From Adiantum capillus-veneris (Eukaryota > Streptophyta > Polypodiopsida > Polypodiales > Pteridaceae), in the NCBI GenBank assembly GCA_014529385.2, contig CM043949.1, positions 147,851,850 to 147,915,849 on the forward strand: 64,000 nucleotides of DNA, read 5' to 3'. Every line of letters begins with the position of its first letter. Within the stretch, counting starts at the first letter, position 1. Positions 54,080 through 64,000 of this stretch are shown piece after piece. The notes beneath the pieces are model-generated. The model ran no database searches and was not told the origin of the DNA. It was given only the letters and a program-made list of their open reading frames with translations. The position numbers were made by a program, and so were the translations under genes.

Positions 54080-54808
54080 TTTGTTACCGCATGCATATCC
54101 TCAATTCGCATCATAGAGAAACACTATACGGCTATGCATAGACACATACTTCGTTCCCATGCACTCTGACACATGTTTTGTCTGGGGCGACTCACTCTAG
54201 GAAGGGGGGAAAATGCAGCAAGATCATCATTTTGTATATATTAGCATCATTTCTTTTTCTTTTTTTCTTTTCTTTCCTCTAACAGTTTTTCGAAACCTTG
54301 TAACTCTTAGCAGGCATAATTAGGAGCCATATTGACACCATCTAAATTCCTGGTTAAGAATATGTATGTATGAGAGATTACACTAATACTGGCAAAATTT
54401 TGACCAACTAATAATACTTATAAGTAATTTTCCTTTACTAAAAATCTAAAAACACCAAATACTCAAAAAACGTAATAAGTTGATCCAGGAAAGTCGGAAT
54501 TTCTTTTCAAATCAAACGCCAAAACTTCAAAGGAAGGCTTTGAGCATGGCAAATATGGAAAGATTTGACATGGGACGGATTTTGAGCCAACTTCTAAAGG
54601 ATCAAAACTGTAGATTGAAGTCCATTGGTTGACTAAACATCAAAATGAAGAACAATTCAAACTGTAGGTGATATGAACATCAAGATATGACCAATAGAGG
54701 TAATTATGCATGGGGCAGTCCGGGTAGATTGGGAACATATAGCCAAATCTGGCAACATAAGCTCAATTGCATTCACACACGCACACACACACACACACAC
54801 AGAGATAG

Positions 54809-54867
<59 letters not shown>

Positions 54868-55140
54868 GAAGCATAGGGTCTTTTGCTTTGTTTTTGCCCG
54901 CTGCGACCACCTAGATAGCTCTTACTACACGGAATTTGACAGGTCAGATCATTAACCCTATAAGAACATTTGTGTATGTCCATGCTGCATAAACAATACC
55001 AAAACAACATATTAGAGCAGATCAAAGTCTCAAAATCAATAAATTATCAAGGCCAATGGGGGACTTCAAAACTCAAGCAAAATTAAAAAAAATTCATCAG
55101 TAGACCCCTGGTAAATGGCAGGATCAATGGGTTCAAAAAT
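54080..55140. repeat. Unassigned DNA with compound microsatellite
   Basis: A compound CA / GATA / GA microsatellite lies at 54774-54863. A purine tract AGGAAGGGGGGAAAA is near 54199. No gene is visible. The right part grades into array B. Confidence 0.6.
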
Positions 55141-56020
55141 AGTTGCAAAAGGTGGTGGAAAATGGATCGCGATCCATGTTCCCCAAACCCAAAATTTCAA
55201 AAAAACTACACAGTAGCATCCCCATCTGGCCAGGAACAACCTCCACTAGTTGGAATTTCAAAATGCTTTCCAACATGGATCGTGATCCATGTACCTTGAT
55301 GATAAAATCAGGTCAAGAGTTATTCACTAGCTAGGAGATGCAAAAGTATGTTTGACCATGCAAAAATAGTCACAAAATGGGCTTTTAAAATCATCAAACC
55401 TTCATGGGTTTGTTACCTTCAGTCTACAAATGGTCATTTGGTAGTAATCAAAGAAGAAATGATATGTTTCCAGCAAAAAAAATATGGAGTAGGGTCAGGA
55501 GAATAATTTGAAGCTACCCAATGGCTATAGTAGCAATTGGAACTTCTTAGGGCTCTATTCCAAAGCCAACTAAAACAGAAGGGATTCTGGAAGAAAGTGA
55601 AAGACAAGCATCAAGGAGATGTAACTTTAAAGGTGTAATTGTGGTCAAAACAAAGCAAAAGAGTACCTGCAAATCTGTGCAAATTTCCTTGACCAATTTC
55701 CCTTTCAGATAGATTCAAAAATTGATGAAAATTGGTGGGGATCTAGGCAAAGCTGTGCTTTTTAGACACAAATAATTCAGAATCAAGGTATAAATAAATG
55801 TCAGTCACAAAGGAAGTGTCCAAAAGTGGTTTCAAAAAACCAATATGGTCAAGACACGAAAAACATGGCCATAAACTGAAAAATTGAGTAAACATAAGAA
55901 AAACATGTCCAAATTTGAAAATATTTCACTAGTGTGCTAGGAAGACCTATAGGAACATGTGTGCAAGAGGCTGTATCAAAATCCCCCTAGCATGGATCGC
56001 GATCCATGTACTTTTTTTTC
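55141..56020 (+). repeat. Palindrome array B, right part
   Basis: Copies of the array B palindrome lie at 55160-55179 (first-position C lost), 55273-55292 (centre CGTG) and 55990-56009 (first base G). Spacings are 113 and 717 bp. The array is separated from its left part (29228-30352) only by the nested insertions. The ORF at 56216 begins 207 bp after the last palindrome. Confidence 0.82.
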
Positions 56021-56215
56021 AGAATTCATCTATTACCTTATGTGCCTGTGCCTATAGTAATCCTAGATGCACTGGTGAAATTTGATCAAATTTGGGGTAG
56101 TTTTGACAAAGTTATGCTCATTTTTTATTTTATGGTCAAAGTTTGCATTTTCTTCAACTTTCTGACAGTTTTGATCAAATGCAAAATCTTGTTTCCAATC
56201 CGAAACTAACCTGAG

Positions 56216-58990
56216 GATGCCTCAAAGGAAAGCACAAAGGGAGTGCAGAGCAACACCATACGAGATCACAGATATATCCTCAAATGAGAAGGCCCATATC
56301 ACCGAATAGGTGCTTGAAGTAATACCAGCCAATATTTCCATCGAAAGATTTCAAGCAGCAGACAAAGAGATAATAGAGACCACCATCTTTCCAAGGGAAT
56401 TGTGGACATTACACCAGATGTCCAAAGTGCAAGCAAGGGCCATGTGCCTAGGGTTGGACAGGACAGCTTTCTACGACTACCACCATGGGCAACGGATTTC
56501 AGAAGGGCTCATGAACTCATAAGCTCGATTCAGTACAATAGGGAAGCCACCCTGACTAACAAAGATGGAGCGACAATCAAAGTTAAAATCTTTGCAAAAA
56601 TAATCAATGAAGCTCTCCATCTGTAGTAGAGAACACATAACCTATTGCGAAAAACAAAAGCAATAGATAATGACAAAGCCTTTCTAAAGCAAAGAGGACA
56701 CAAACTCACATATCAAGATTTGATCTACTTGAAAACAAAATTGTTGTGCGCCTCATGTCACAACACTTCAAAGTAAGAAGCCATTGAGATACATTGAACT
56801 ATTGTTGCACATAGAAGTGGTAATGGTAATGGGGTTAGCAGAACGAAGAGTAGTCAGCTGTGACTTTGGCAACTACCTCCTTGACAACATAATAGAACAA
56901 AATCTTAAGGGTAGCCACAAGAGCAAGACCTACACAAACGCTGGTCCAGTGCTCACTCAAATCGCCTACCAAGCATTGGGAATGATTGCACCTACAGAAG
57001 CAAAGATAGATTTGATCCTGAAATCCAAAAGAGGAGTAAAACCGGTAGCAAGACCATCTACAAGGCCAAAACCAAAGTTCAAACAAACAAGGCAGAGTGC
57101 AACAAGAATTGACACTGACAGTGAGAAGACGAAGTCAGATACACCAAACAATGAGGAAGATGGGTCTAAAGAAAGGGATACCCCTTTTGAATACCAGTAT
57201 TCATATGAGGAGCATGGAAGTGAGTTTTTTATGAGATATACAAGATTGAAGAAGAGAACAGCACAGGCGGCAGAGGCCATCCCAGTTACTTAAGCCAAAA
57301 GAACAATGGAAGAAACGCAGGAGCAAAGAGAAAGAATCCGCCAATAGAAGCATGAGGAGAAAATAAGTAAGGGAAAAAAAACTGATGATGAAAAAGAAGA
57401 AGAAGAAGAAGAAGAAGAAGACATCCCTTTACTACACAGGCAAACAGCAACTCTTGAACGGATCAAACAACCCTAAAGAGAGGAAGCGAAGGAGAATCTG
57501 AATATTGCTAGCGACATGCAGCCACGGATTTAGAATGAACTCAAACGAAAGATGGAGCGAAGGGAAAGAGAGGATGCAAAGCGACCACGCATCGATGATC
57601 TTGAATCATCCGACGAATCTACCAAGGCCAAGGAAAAAGATGAAAACCAAGCAGAGAAGAGTGAGAAGGACACACTTGACTAGCGAGAATATGGTTTTGA
57701 ATCACCAAAAGAAAAAGAGGTACCTTCATTCAGAGGCTGGAACAAAAAATAAATAAAAGAGGCTGTAGACCTTCCAAAACAAGTGGCAGATAAAGTGCTA
57801 TCACAAGAGAAGACAGATCAAGAAAAAGAGACAGCACCACCCAAAACTAGTACAGCTCCAGCTACTATTGAAGTACTTAAAACAAAGGAAATAACGGATT
57901 AGGGCCAGACAAGTCAAAGAAAACCATGATCGCCTCGCTTGCAAGCAGTAGTAGAGGAGTGAGCATAGATGATCAGGTCATTCAACATTGATGCCTATTT
58001 AGACAAGATAAAGTTCCAATTCCAATGACAAAGAGCTCTTTACAACTTGCGCGAGCTAGAGTTGAAGGACACCAAGAAAAAGGAAACTAGAGCAACTAAA
58101 AACACACTAGATCTACAAAACAAAATAGAGGAGTTGCAAAAGGTCCAATTGAAACTTCAATCGGAGTTACAAAAGGAACAAGAGAATGCGGCCTATTACT
58201 ACAAGGAGTTCCAACAATTTAATGATGCCAATACTACTCTACAAGTCGAGCAACAACGACTAGAGGAGGAGCTAACCAGAGAAAGAGAACATAGTGAAAA
58301 GCTACAAGAGTCTTACGTGGTGGTCAGCAAGACTCTGACCCAGCTTTTAGCCTTGCAAGCGACGCTGAGCTCCTCAAGCTTGACAGCTAGATCAACCTTG
58401 CTGAACAAAGAGGTCCAAGATCTAAAGGAGGCCCTTGCTCAAGAAAAACACGATAGACAAATGATGATAGCATGACATAGAGCACTGGAGAAAGCTAAAG
58501 ACGAAGAGATTGAAGATTTGAGCAAGCAGTTGGCAAAGGCACAGGGAGATTTGGAGGCTCTAAGGGAAACACAAGCAAAGCCCCATCAAGTAATCGCAAT
58601 GGAATTTGAATAGACAAGAGGAATTAATCATTTCACCTTTGAAGCTCACCAAATAGATGTACCAAGTACAAGCATATGAAAAGTAATGCAGGAATCTGAA
58701 GATCCGGCCATGACATCCATCTTGGATTCCACAAAAGAAGAAATTCCACACTGGATCTCAAAAGTCAAAGACCCCTCACACAAGGAGTACCTGCAATATG
58801 AGTTGAAAGTATTGGAGTCAGCTGCCCTGCTCATGATCACTCTAGATGAAGTAGTGAAAAATCTTGGGCATGAGATGATCGCCTTGCCACTGATGCGGTA
58901 AGAGGCCAGATTATGGAAACAAAAATTGCTACTTGCCCTTGAGCTAAACAACAGAGGGGATTACATAGATGTTCCTGTCACCGCTCTACA
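56216..58990 (+). pseudogene. ORF1-like coiled-coil protein of the array B element, decayed
   Basis: ATG near 56219 opens PQRKAQRECRATPYEITDIS, broken by stops. Successive blocks follow: FQAADKEIIETTIFPRELWT (56335-56400), KIFAKIINEALHL (about 56590), FLKQRGHKLTYQDLIYLKTK (about 56690), RYIELLLHIEVVMVMGLAER and GPVLTQIAYQALG (56784-57000). A charged Lys/Glu region with a GAA run (57398-57420) comes next, then a long coiled coil (58047-58475: LQNKIEELQKVQLKLQSELQ and onwards) and WISKVKDPSHKEYLQYELKV (58750-58810). The N-terminal part resembles plant transposon-associated proteins of unknown function. LINE sequence takes over at about 58969-58990. Confidence 0.6.
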
Positions 58991-61110
58991 AATTTAGACT
59001 ATCATTGACAACTCTAATCAAATTGGCCAATGATAAAACTCTTGATAAATGTGGTCTGACCAAGGAATTATTGTCTAGATACTTTGATCTTTTGAAGGAT
59101 TTGGTTACATCAACGATTTATTACATCTCGCTAACTCAACACATGGACCCACTATTGAAAAAGGGCATTATCCAACTTGCCTAAGAATACTTTTCTATCC
59201 TTTCTATCTGAATGGAGACTTATGAGAATTGTAAAAAAATGCTAGCTAAGGCCATTGCAATCAGAATTTCCACATTCTTAACGATACACTTGCATCAAGA
59301 ACAACTAGGATTTGTAGGTGGGAGATCTATATTGGATACAGAAGCTACTCCAAAATGAAATAAAAAAGTAGTGTTGCTTCAATTAGATTTTTCCAAAGCC
59401 TTTGACTCAGTAATCTGGGATATTTTCAAGGTGATGAGGAAAATGGGATTTGGCCAAAGAATTCCTAATTGTATACAAATGCTGGGACTAGAGGCCACTT
59501 CTAGAGTAATTGTAAATGGGAAATTCTCACCAGCTATTAGAGTGGGAAGATCCGTTAGGCAAGGATGTCCACCTAGCCCTCTTCTGTTTGTAGTTTCTAC
59601 TCATCCAGTGTTTTGCTTTATATATGCTCAAGTTGAAAATGGGAATCTTAAAGGATTTCAAGTTGGGTCTAAACATGTAATGGCTTTGAGTCTTTTTAAT
59701 GATATAATTTTCTTGCATGCAGAGAGTACTAATATAGTAAAATGCATGTCATGCCTCAATTTGTACTCACTGGCTGCTGGTCTGCATCTAAAACTTGGTA
59801 AATATTAGTTAATTGATGTCTCTGTTGATCAATTTCACAAGCTCATTTGGCAAGGCAAAAAGGTCTGAAGGGCAAATGTTTTCATGCACTTAGGGTATAC
59901 TTTGGGAGTTTATGTAATTGCTAAGCAACTCAATCAATGGATTGAAGATAGGATCCAATGAAAAATGGCCTCATGGCATTGTACAAAATGGCCCATACAT
60001 GTTAAACTGAGAGTTGTGGTAGCAATTATAATACCATATCTGATGTATATCCTGCCTTTATTGGATTTCTATGATAGTGCATTGAATATATTTAGATCTA
60101 AACTATCCAAATTCTTTTTGGGATCATCTATTGCTTCTTGGATTGCATGGGATAGTGTGGCTATGCCTATTAATTTTGGAGGGCTAGGAGTCATTAACTT
60201 GAAAATGCACGTGCTTGTAGGGAGGGCAACACTGTTTAAACATATATTTGTTGTTGACACCTATTGAGCCAGAACCATGTTGACTCTCATTGACAAATCA
60301 GTAATGTACTTTCATGGGGTGTGGCACATGCCTACATGGGATAAATTGTTCTCAACAGATCATGTAACACTCTGTGGTAATACTGCTAATATGCTTGTGC
60401 ACTCATGGACATCTTGTTTTATTTGTTAATTTGGGAGGGAAGAGCTAGATATACTGGTAATTCATTTGAAATTTAATCATGCTTTTGGAGTTCTGTTTTC
60501 AAAAATCCCCCTGCTATATTTTTGGGTAAAAAATACTTAACCCTCTTCAAAAGGGGGCTACACTCAATCAATCAAGTAGCTGACTCTAAGGACAATCTTG
60601 TTTCTTTTATGATTGCCACGGGAATATTCACACTTGGTCATGGACTCAAAATTTCTTGGAGGCAACTATATGCTCATGTGTTGAATCTCAATGTGCCTTG
60701 CAATCTGGATGCAACCCTCATATTTAAAGACTGGGTGCTACCAGATTCCTCAGCCAGTTCGTGGTCTTCATCCACAAAGGTCTTATACATGCACTTGATC
60801 CACAAGACTCAGATATAGGGCAGATGCAACCGGCGGATATGGCAATCCCAGTACACATAAAGCTGGTGGACTCAAAATTTATTAGATGTATGGGTATCAA
60901 GATTGAGCTTCAGACATGATATATTATTGTGAATAATTCTAATAGGAGCTCTTCCCATAGGGAAACTACTAGTTAGGAAGAATATGTCAAATGGGAAATG
61001 CCCTAGATGTGGTCAATTGGAAACTATTAAGCATTCGTTTTTTAATTTTCCCATAGTTCACTCATGGTGGTTATGCTTGTATAATACTTGTATGATGCAA
61101 TGGAATGTAA
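58969..61110 (+). pseudogene. L1-type LINE reverse transcriptase, decayed
   Basis: Blocks in order: LTKELLSRYFDLLKDLV (58969-59184), then AKAIAIRISTFLTIHLHQEQ and GFVGGRSILD (59240-59340), VLLQLDFSKAFDSVIWD (catalytic Asp block, 59371), GRSVRQGCPPSPLLF (59545-59590) and LFNDIIFLHAE (59690-59725), where the YADD catalytic box is FNDI and therefore dead. Then LKMHVLVGRATLFKH and a C-terminal zinc-binding GKCPRCGQLETIKHSFF (60990-61045), the zf-RVT motif of plant L1 elements. No poly(A) tail was defined. Stops and shifts throughout. Confidence 0.85.
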
Positions 61111-61356
61111 AGATCAATAAGTACAGCCTGACCTTTGGTGTAATCAAAACTTCTTAATGAGGGGTTGGATCTATGTATTGTCTCACTTAGAATGTGGATG
61201 TTGTCCTTTTTGTGGAATGCCTGAAACTCTGCATTGTCTGATTCTACCACTTTTTAGAGTTTCACTTTACCCTGGACTATGATTTAAGCTATATTAATGG
61301 AGGACTTCATGATGTAACAAATGTGTCAAAATGTAATATTGAGAAAATATTTCCAC

Positions 61357-61403
<47 letters not shown>

Positions 61404-61629
61404 AGAAGAGAATTTGTTAGCAGCAAGCTAACTCGGATACCATTTTTTGGAGCTCTCATTGTGAAAACACTTATTATTTTGATAAATCGGGAATATTGTA
61501 ACTCCTATTTTATGGATAAACTTTGTAATAGATGAGCCGGGGGTGCAAGCTTACAAATTGTATCAACCTGTCTTTACCCATCTTTAGTTCGAGATTTTAA
61601 ATAATTAGTTTTGACCACCAAAAACCTTG
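61111..61629. repeat. LINE 3' flank with GA microsatellite
   Basis: A GA run lies at 61362-61401. No further gene is visible. Confidence 0.6.
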
Positions 61630-61860
61630 GCTAAGGTATAAAAGCCAATTTTTGTAGCTTATTTTTAAGTTTTTGGGATAACGAAATACACAGCATGAGC
61701 TAACGGTGCTCACTTCTCTCCTTCTTGCGCTTCCTACTCCCTCTTCGATTCTCACATTGCAACCGCGTTTGTTGCATTGCACCCACAGGTAAGAGCTCTA
61801 CGCATTGACGTAATCATTTCACAGTAATTCGTAGTTATTGGCGTCGATGACCCGCGGCCT
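61630..61860 (+). promoter_or_regulatory. Putative LTR end and primer site of the array C element
   Basis: GGTATAAAAGCC (61634) could be a TATA box. CCCACAGGTAAGAG (61786-61799) has a perfect splice-donor context. TTGGCGTCGATGACCCGCGG (61838-61857) resembles a gypsy primer site beginning TGG. The LTR end is not a clear CA, so limits are uncertain. Confidence 0.4.
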
Positions 61861-61979
61861 AATTTTGTCATAAGTAGGAATTTACACTTCAAAATCAAAA
61901 CTAAGCATAGGCGGGATATTGGGGCATCATTGCTAAGTATTTAGATGCATTCTAGGTCGAAAACGACTAGGTCAAAAAT

Positions 61980-64000
61980 CCATTGTTTTTAATAATCGTG
62001 ATTTTTGCACTTGACCTAAAGTGGGATTTGAGACCATAAGCATGTGTGCTTAGGTCTTCTAAACTTGTCCTAGAAGTTCTGTTACGTTTGCATGTCATTT
62101 GATGCTGTAACGGATGTGATCTGTTTGCCGATGAGCGATTGGCTTTTGGTGATTTCAGTCACTTGAGTGTATCTTGAGTTAGATGCGAGTTATTTGTTGT
62201 TTTCCAAGAGATTGACAACCTCTTGTAGTCTGTATGCACTAGTCGAGTCAGCTTTGTCCCATGGATTGACAATTTAATAGTGGTTATCACTAAATCTGCA
62301 ATAAGATAGGACTGAGGTTAGATACCCGACCCACATTTGGCTTCGCTTTTGGGGATCAAAGAGACCTAAACTAGGGAAAAACACGAGCGTGTTGTGAATT
62401 TAATCTTTAACTTCTTCTAGGATCTCCTAGAGTCAAAACTTTCTTTTTAGAAACCGCATAGCTTAAGGTTGTCATCTCTTGCTGTGTAGAGGTAGCTTGG
62501 AAGTAATCATACTTGTTGAGTGCCTTTAGGATTGTAGGATTAGATAAGGATTTTAAGAATGATGGATAGACGAGAAAATTCTTAAGATCAATGCTCAAAA
62601 CACCATAAAAAACAAGAAAACGAGTGTTTGTGGACACTTTCCACAACCCCATTGCATGAGAACCTAGGAGTAGGGTAAGTAGAATCCGAGGTAGATTTTA
62701 GAACATTGATCTCTCCAAAAAAATCATTGTGAGTTGTTATTTGAAGTTGCAGAATTTCAGGTCTACAGCTAGAAATAGCACAAAAAGACTCCAAACCACT
62801 CAATCCAACTGGAGAGTACACCTAAGAGTTGTATGAACTAGTGGATAAGCTCAAGCAGTGAGATAAAAATTTTAAGAGTTTGCAAAAACTCAGATTATTT
62901 ACTTTTTCTTGACATTTTAGGCCAAATTAAGTTTTGACTTAATTCGTAGGCTTAAGAAAAGATTGTCCATTGAAAAAGTGCAAAAAAGTATTTATTTTGG
63001 GCAGAAAGGAAATAATCACGATTTGTTTACTTTTAGCTCAAATTTGACCGAGGTTGATACCAGTGACTCATTGCATGTATACAAACAATTTTTGTAAAGG
63101 CACATAGGATTTAGATCACCAAACTGGCAAAAAACTGGGTAACAACTAAAGTTTGTATTGACTTTTGGAAACTTGAGTATAAATTTGGGAAAAAATTGTC
63201 CAAACTCATTGAAATTTTATTCATAGGCTTATATTGATGTGATAGACATGTGTACATGCTTACTTGACCAAAAAGATGCAAAAAGTTGCCAGTTGTAAAT
63301 AATGGCGATTATGTATACCTGCCCTAATTTACAACTTTTTTGACTAAGTTAGCGTACCACTAGTTTTACCATCTTGTAATAAGCCCACAAACCAAATTTG
63401 GTAAGATTTGGATCATTGGATTGAAAATTGTGACCAAACTTGCAAAGTCAGTCTGTGGACACAAAACTGATGACCATTTGACAAAAAATAGTCCAAACTT
63501 GATGAAACTTGGCTAGAGACCTTAAGTTGAGGTGCTTAAGAGACCTGTGTCAAGATAGAAACAAAAACTAGCAAAAATTTAGATGGAGTAAATATTTGCT
63601 ATTATTTACATCTGCTTCAAAAATTAACAATCTTGCACATTTAAGTATACCACAAGGTCAAGCATATCAAGTAGACCACACAAATAAATTTTGATGAAAT
63701 TTGGATCACAAAAATGAGACTTAAGCCAGATTCTTGAAACCGAGTCTGCGGACACGACACATTTGATAAACTTGAACAAATCTTGTCCAAACTTAGCGAA
63801 ACTTGTCCAGAGACCTTAACAGGTTGTACACTTGGCAAATCAAGCCAAAAGTTGTAAAAATTTGAGAAAAGTAAATAATCATGATTATTTATTACTGCTA
63901 CATAGAGGCACCAATTTTGACTTTTGAACTTGTACAGTGGTAGACCAACATAATACAAAGCCACCAGGAACTTTTGGGTTCAATCGAATCCAAATGGTAC
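61980..64000 (+). repeat. Palindrome array C: leader of a third element
   Basis: The half-site is GTAAATAATCG. Copies lie at 63871-63892 (near-perfect, centre CATG), 63588-63609 (degenerate centre, both outer arms intact), 63295-63316 and 63009-63030, with remnants at 62881-62902 and 61988-62009. Spacings of the four main copies are 286, 293 and 283 bp. The monomers are visibly related: GTCTGTGGACAC / GTCTGCGGACAC, TCCAAACTTGATGAAACTTGG / TCCAAACTTAGCGAAACTTG and AGAGACCTTAA recur. Short minus-strand open frames at 62407-62821 and 63641-63964 are not supported as genes. Confidence 0.82.

Noticed and set aside
62407-62821. Minus-strand frames with protein-like text
   Set aside because: They are short, broken, lack splice-site support and recognisable motifs, and lie in a repetitive leader region.
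63460-63480. Hammerhead ribozyme core (CTGATGA) in array C
   Set aside because: The word occurs once, without the GAAA/UH partner core or stems in the right order.

Overview
The window is nuclear DNA from a land plant with a large, repeat-packed genome. It holds Ty3/gypsy and Ty1/copia LTR retrotransposons with plant-type primer sites (tRNA-iMet-like for copia, tRNA-Asp-like for gypsy), two L1-type LINE remnants, very long GA/CT microsatellites, and one decayed intron-containing gene. A Penelope-like reverse transcriptase and a gypsy lineage resembling fungal elements would fit a fern, lycophyte or other non-flowering plant. That placement is inference. I see no intact host gene, tRNA, rRNA or CRISPR array.

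Layout. 742-9197: gypsy-1, a decayed element whose truncated 3' LTR is abutted by the 3' end of a minus-strand copia (9198-9844). 9845-17830: low-complexity DNA, a minus-strand Penelope-like RT (11763-13387), a broken minus-strand gene (13540-15902) with a solo LTR in its intron (14494-15229), and giant microsatellites. 19070-19805: a protein remnant with W-x-P-K repeats. About 20900-26440: a Tat/Ogre-like gypsy with a palindrome-bearing leader (array A), an ORF1 stub, dual RNase H and integrase. 26472-27240: LINE fragment. 27832-58990: a second large element (LTR, duplicated primer site, palindrome leader array B, coiled-coil ORF1 at 56216) split by nested insertions. 58969-61110: LINE RT. 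61630-64000: the start of a third palindrome-leader element (array C).

Nested insertions in 30.5-54.1 kb. A very young, pol-less gag/protease element (30500-39467, TSD ACAGC) and a minus-strand copia (about 39510-54079) interrupt array B. The copia contains a truncated LTR (LTR-gamma, 40607-42058) and gypsy-2 (42277-53553, TSD ACGT). Gypsy-2 in turn contains a complete LTR-gamma in the opposite orientation (47609-49664, TSD CTAT).

Most notable. (1) The gypsy-1/gypsy-2 family carries two tandem, mutually homologous small ORFs (about 70 codons) in the U5 part of its LTR, ahead of gag. Amino-acid conservation between the two elements exceeds what their nucleotide divergence would predict. (2) Three separate leader arrays carry 20-26 bp palindromes with CGCG-type centres, one per roughly 283-bp monomer. 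The palindrome sequence differs between arrays but both halves change together. (3) The young gag/protease element splits its proteins over frames joined by an AAATTTA heptamer, an in-frame TAG and an ATGA overlap. (4) An 11-bp stem straddles the stop codon after the protease in both fungal-like gypsy elements.
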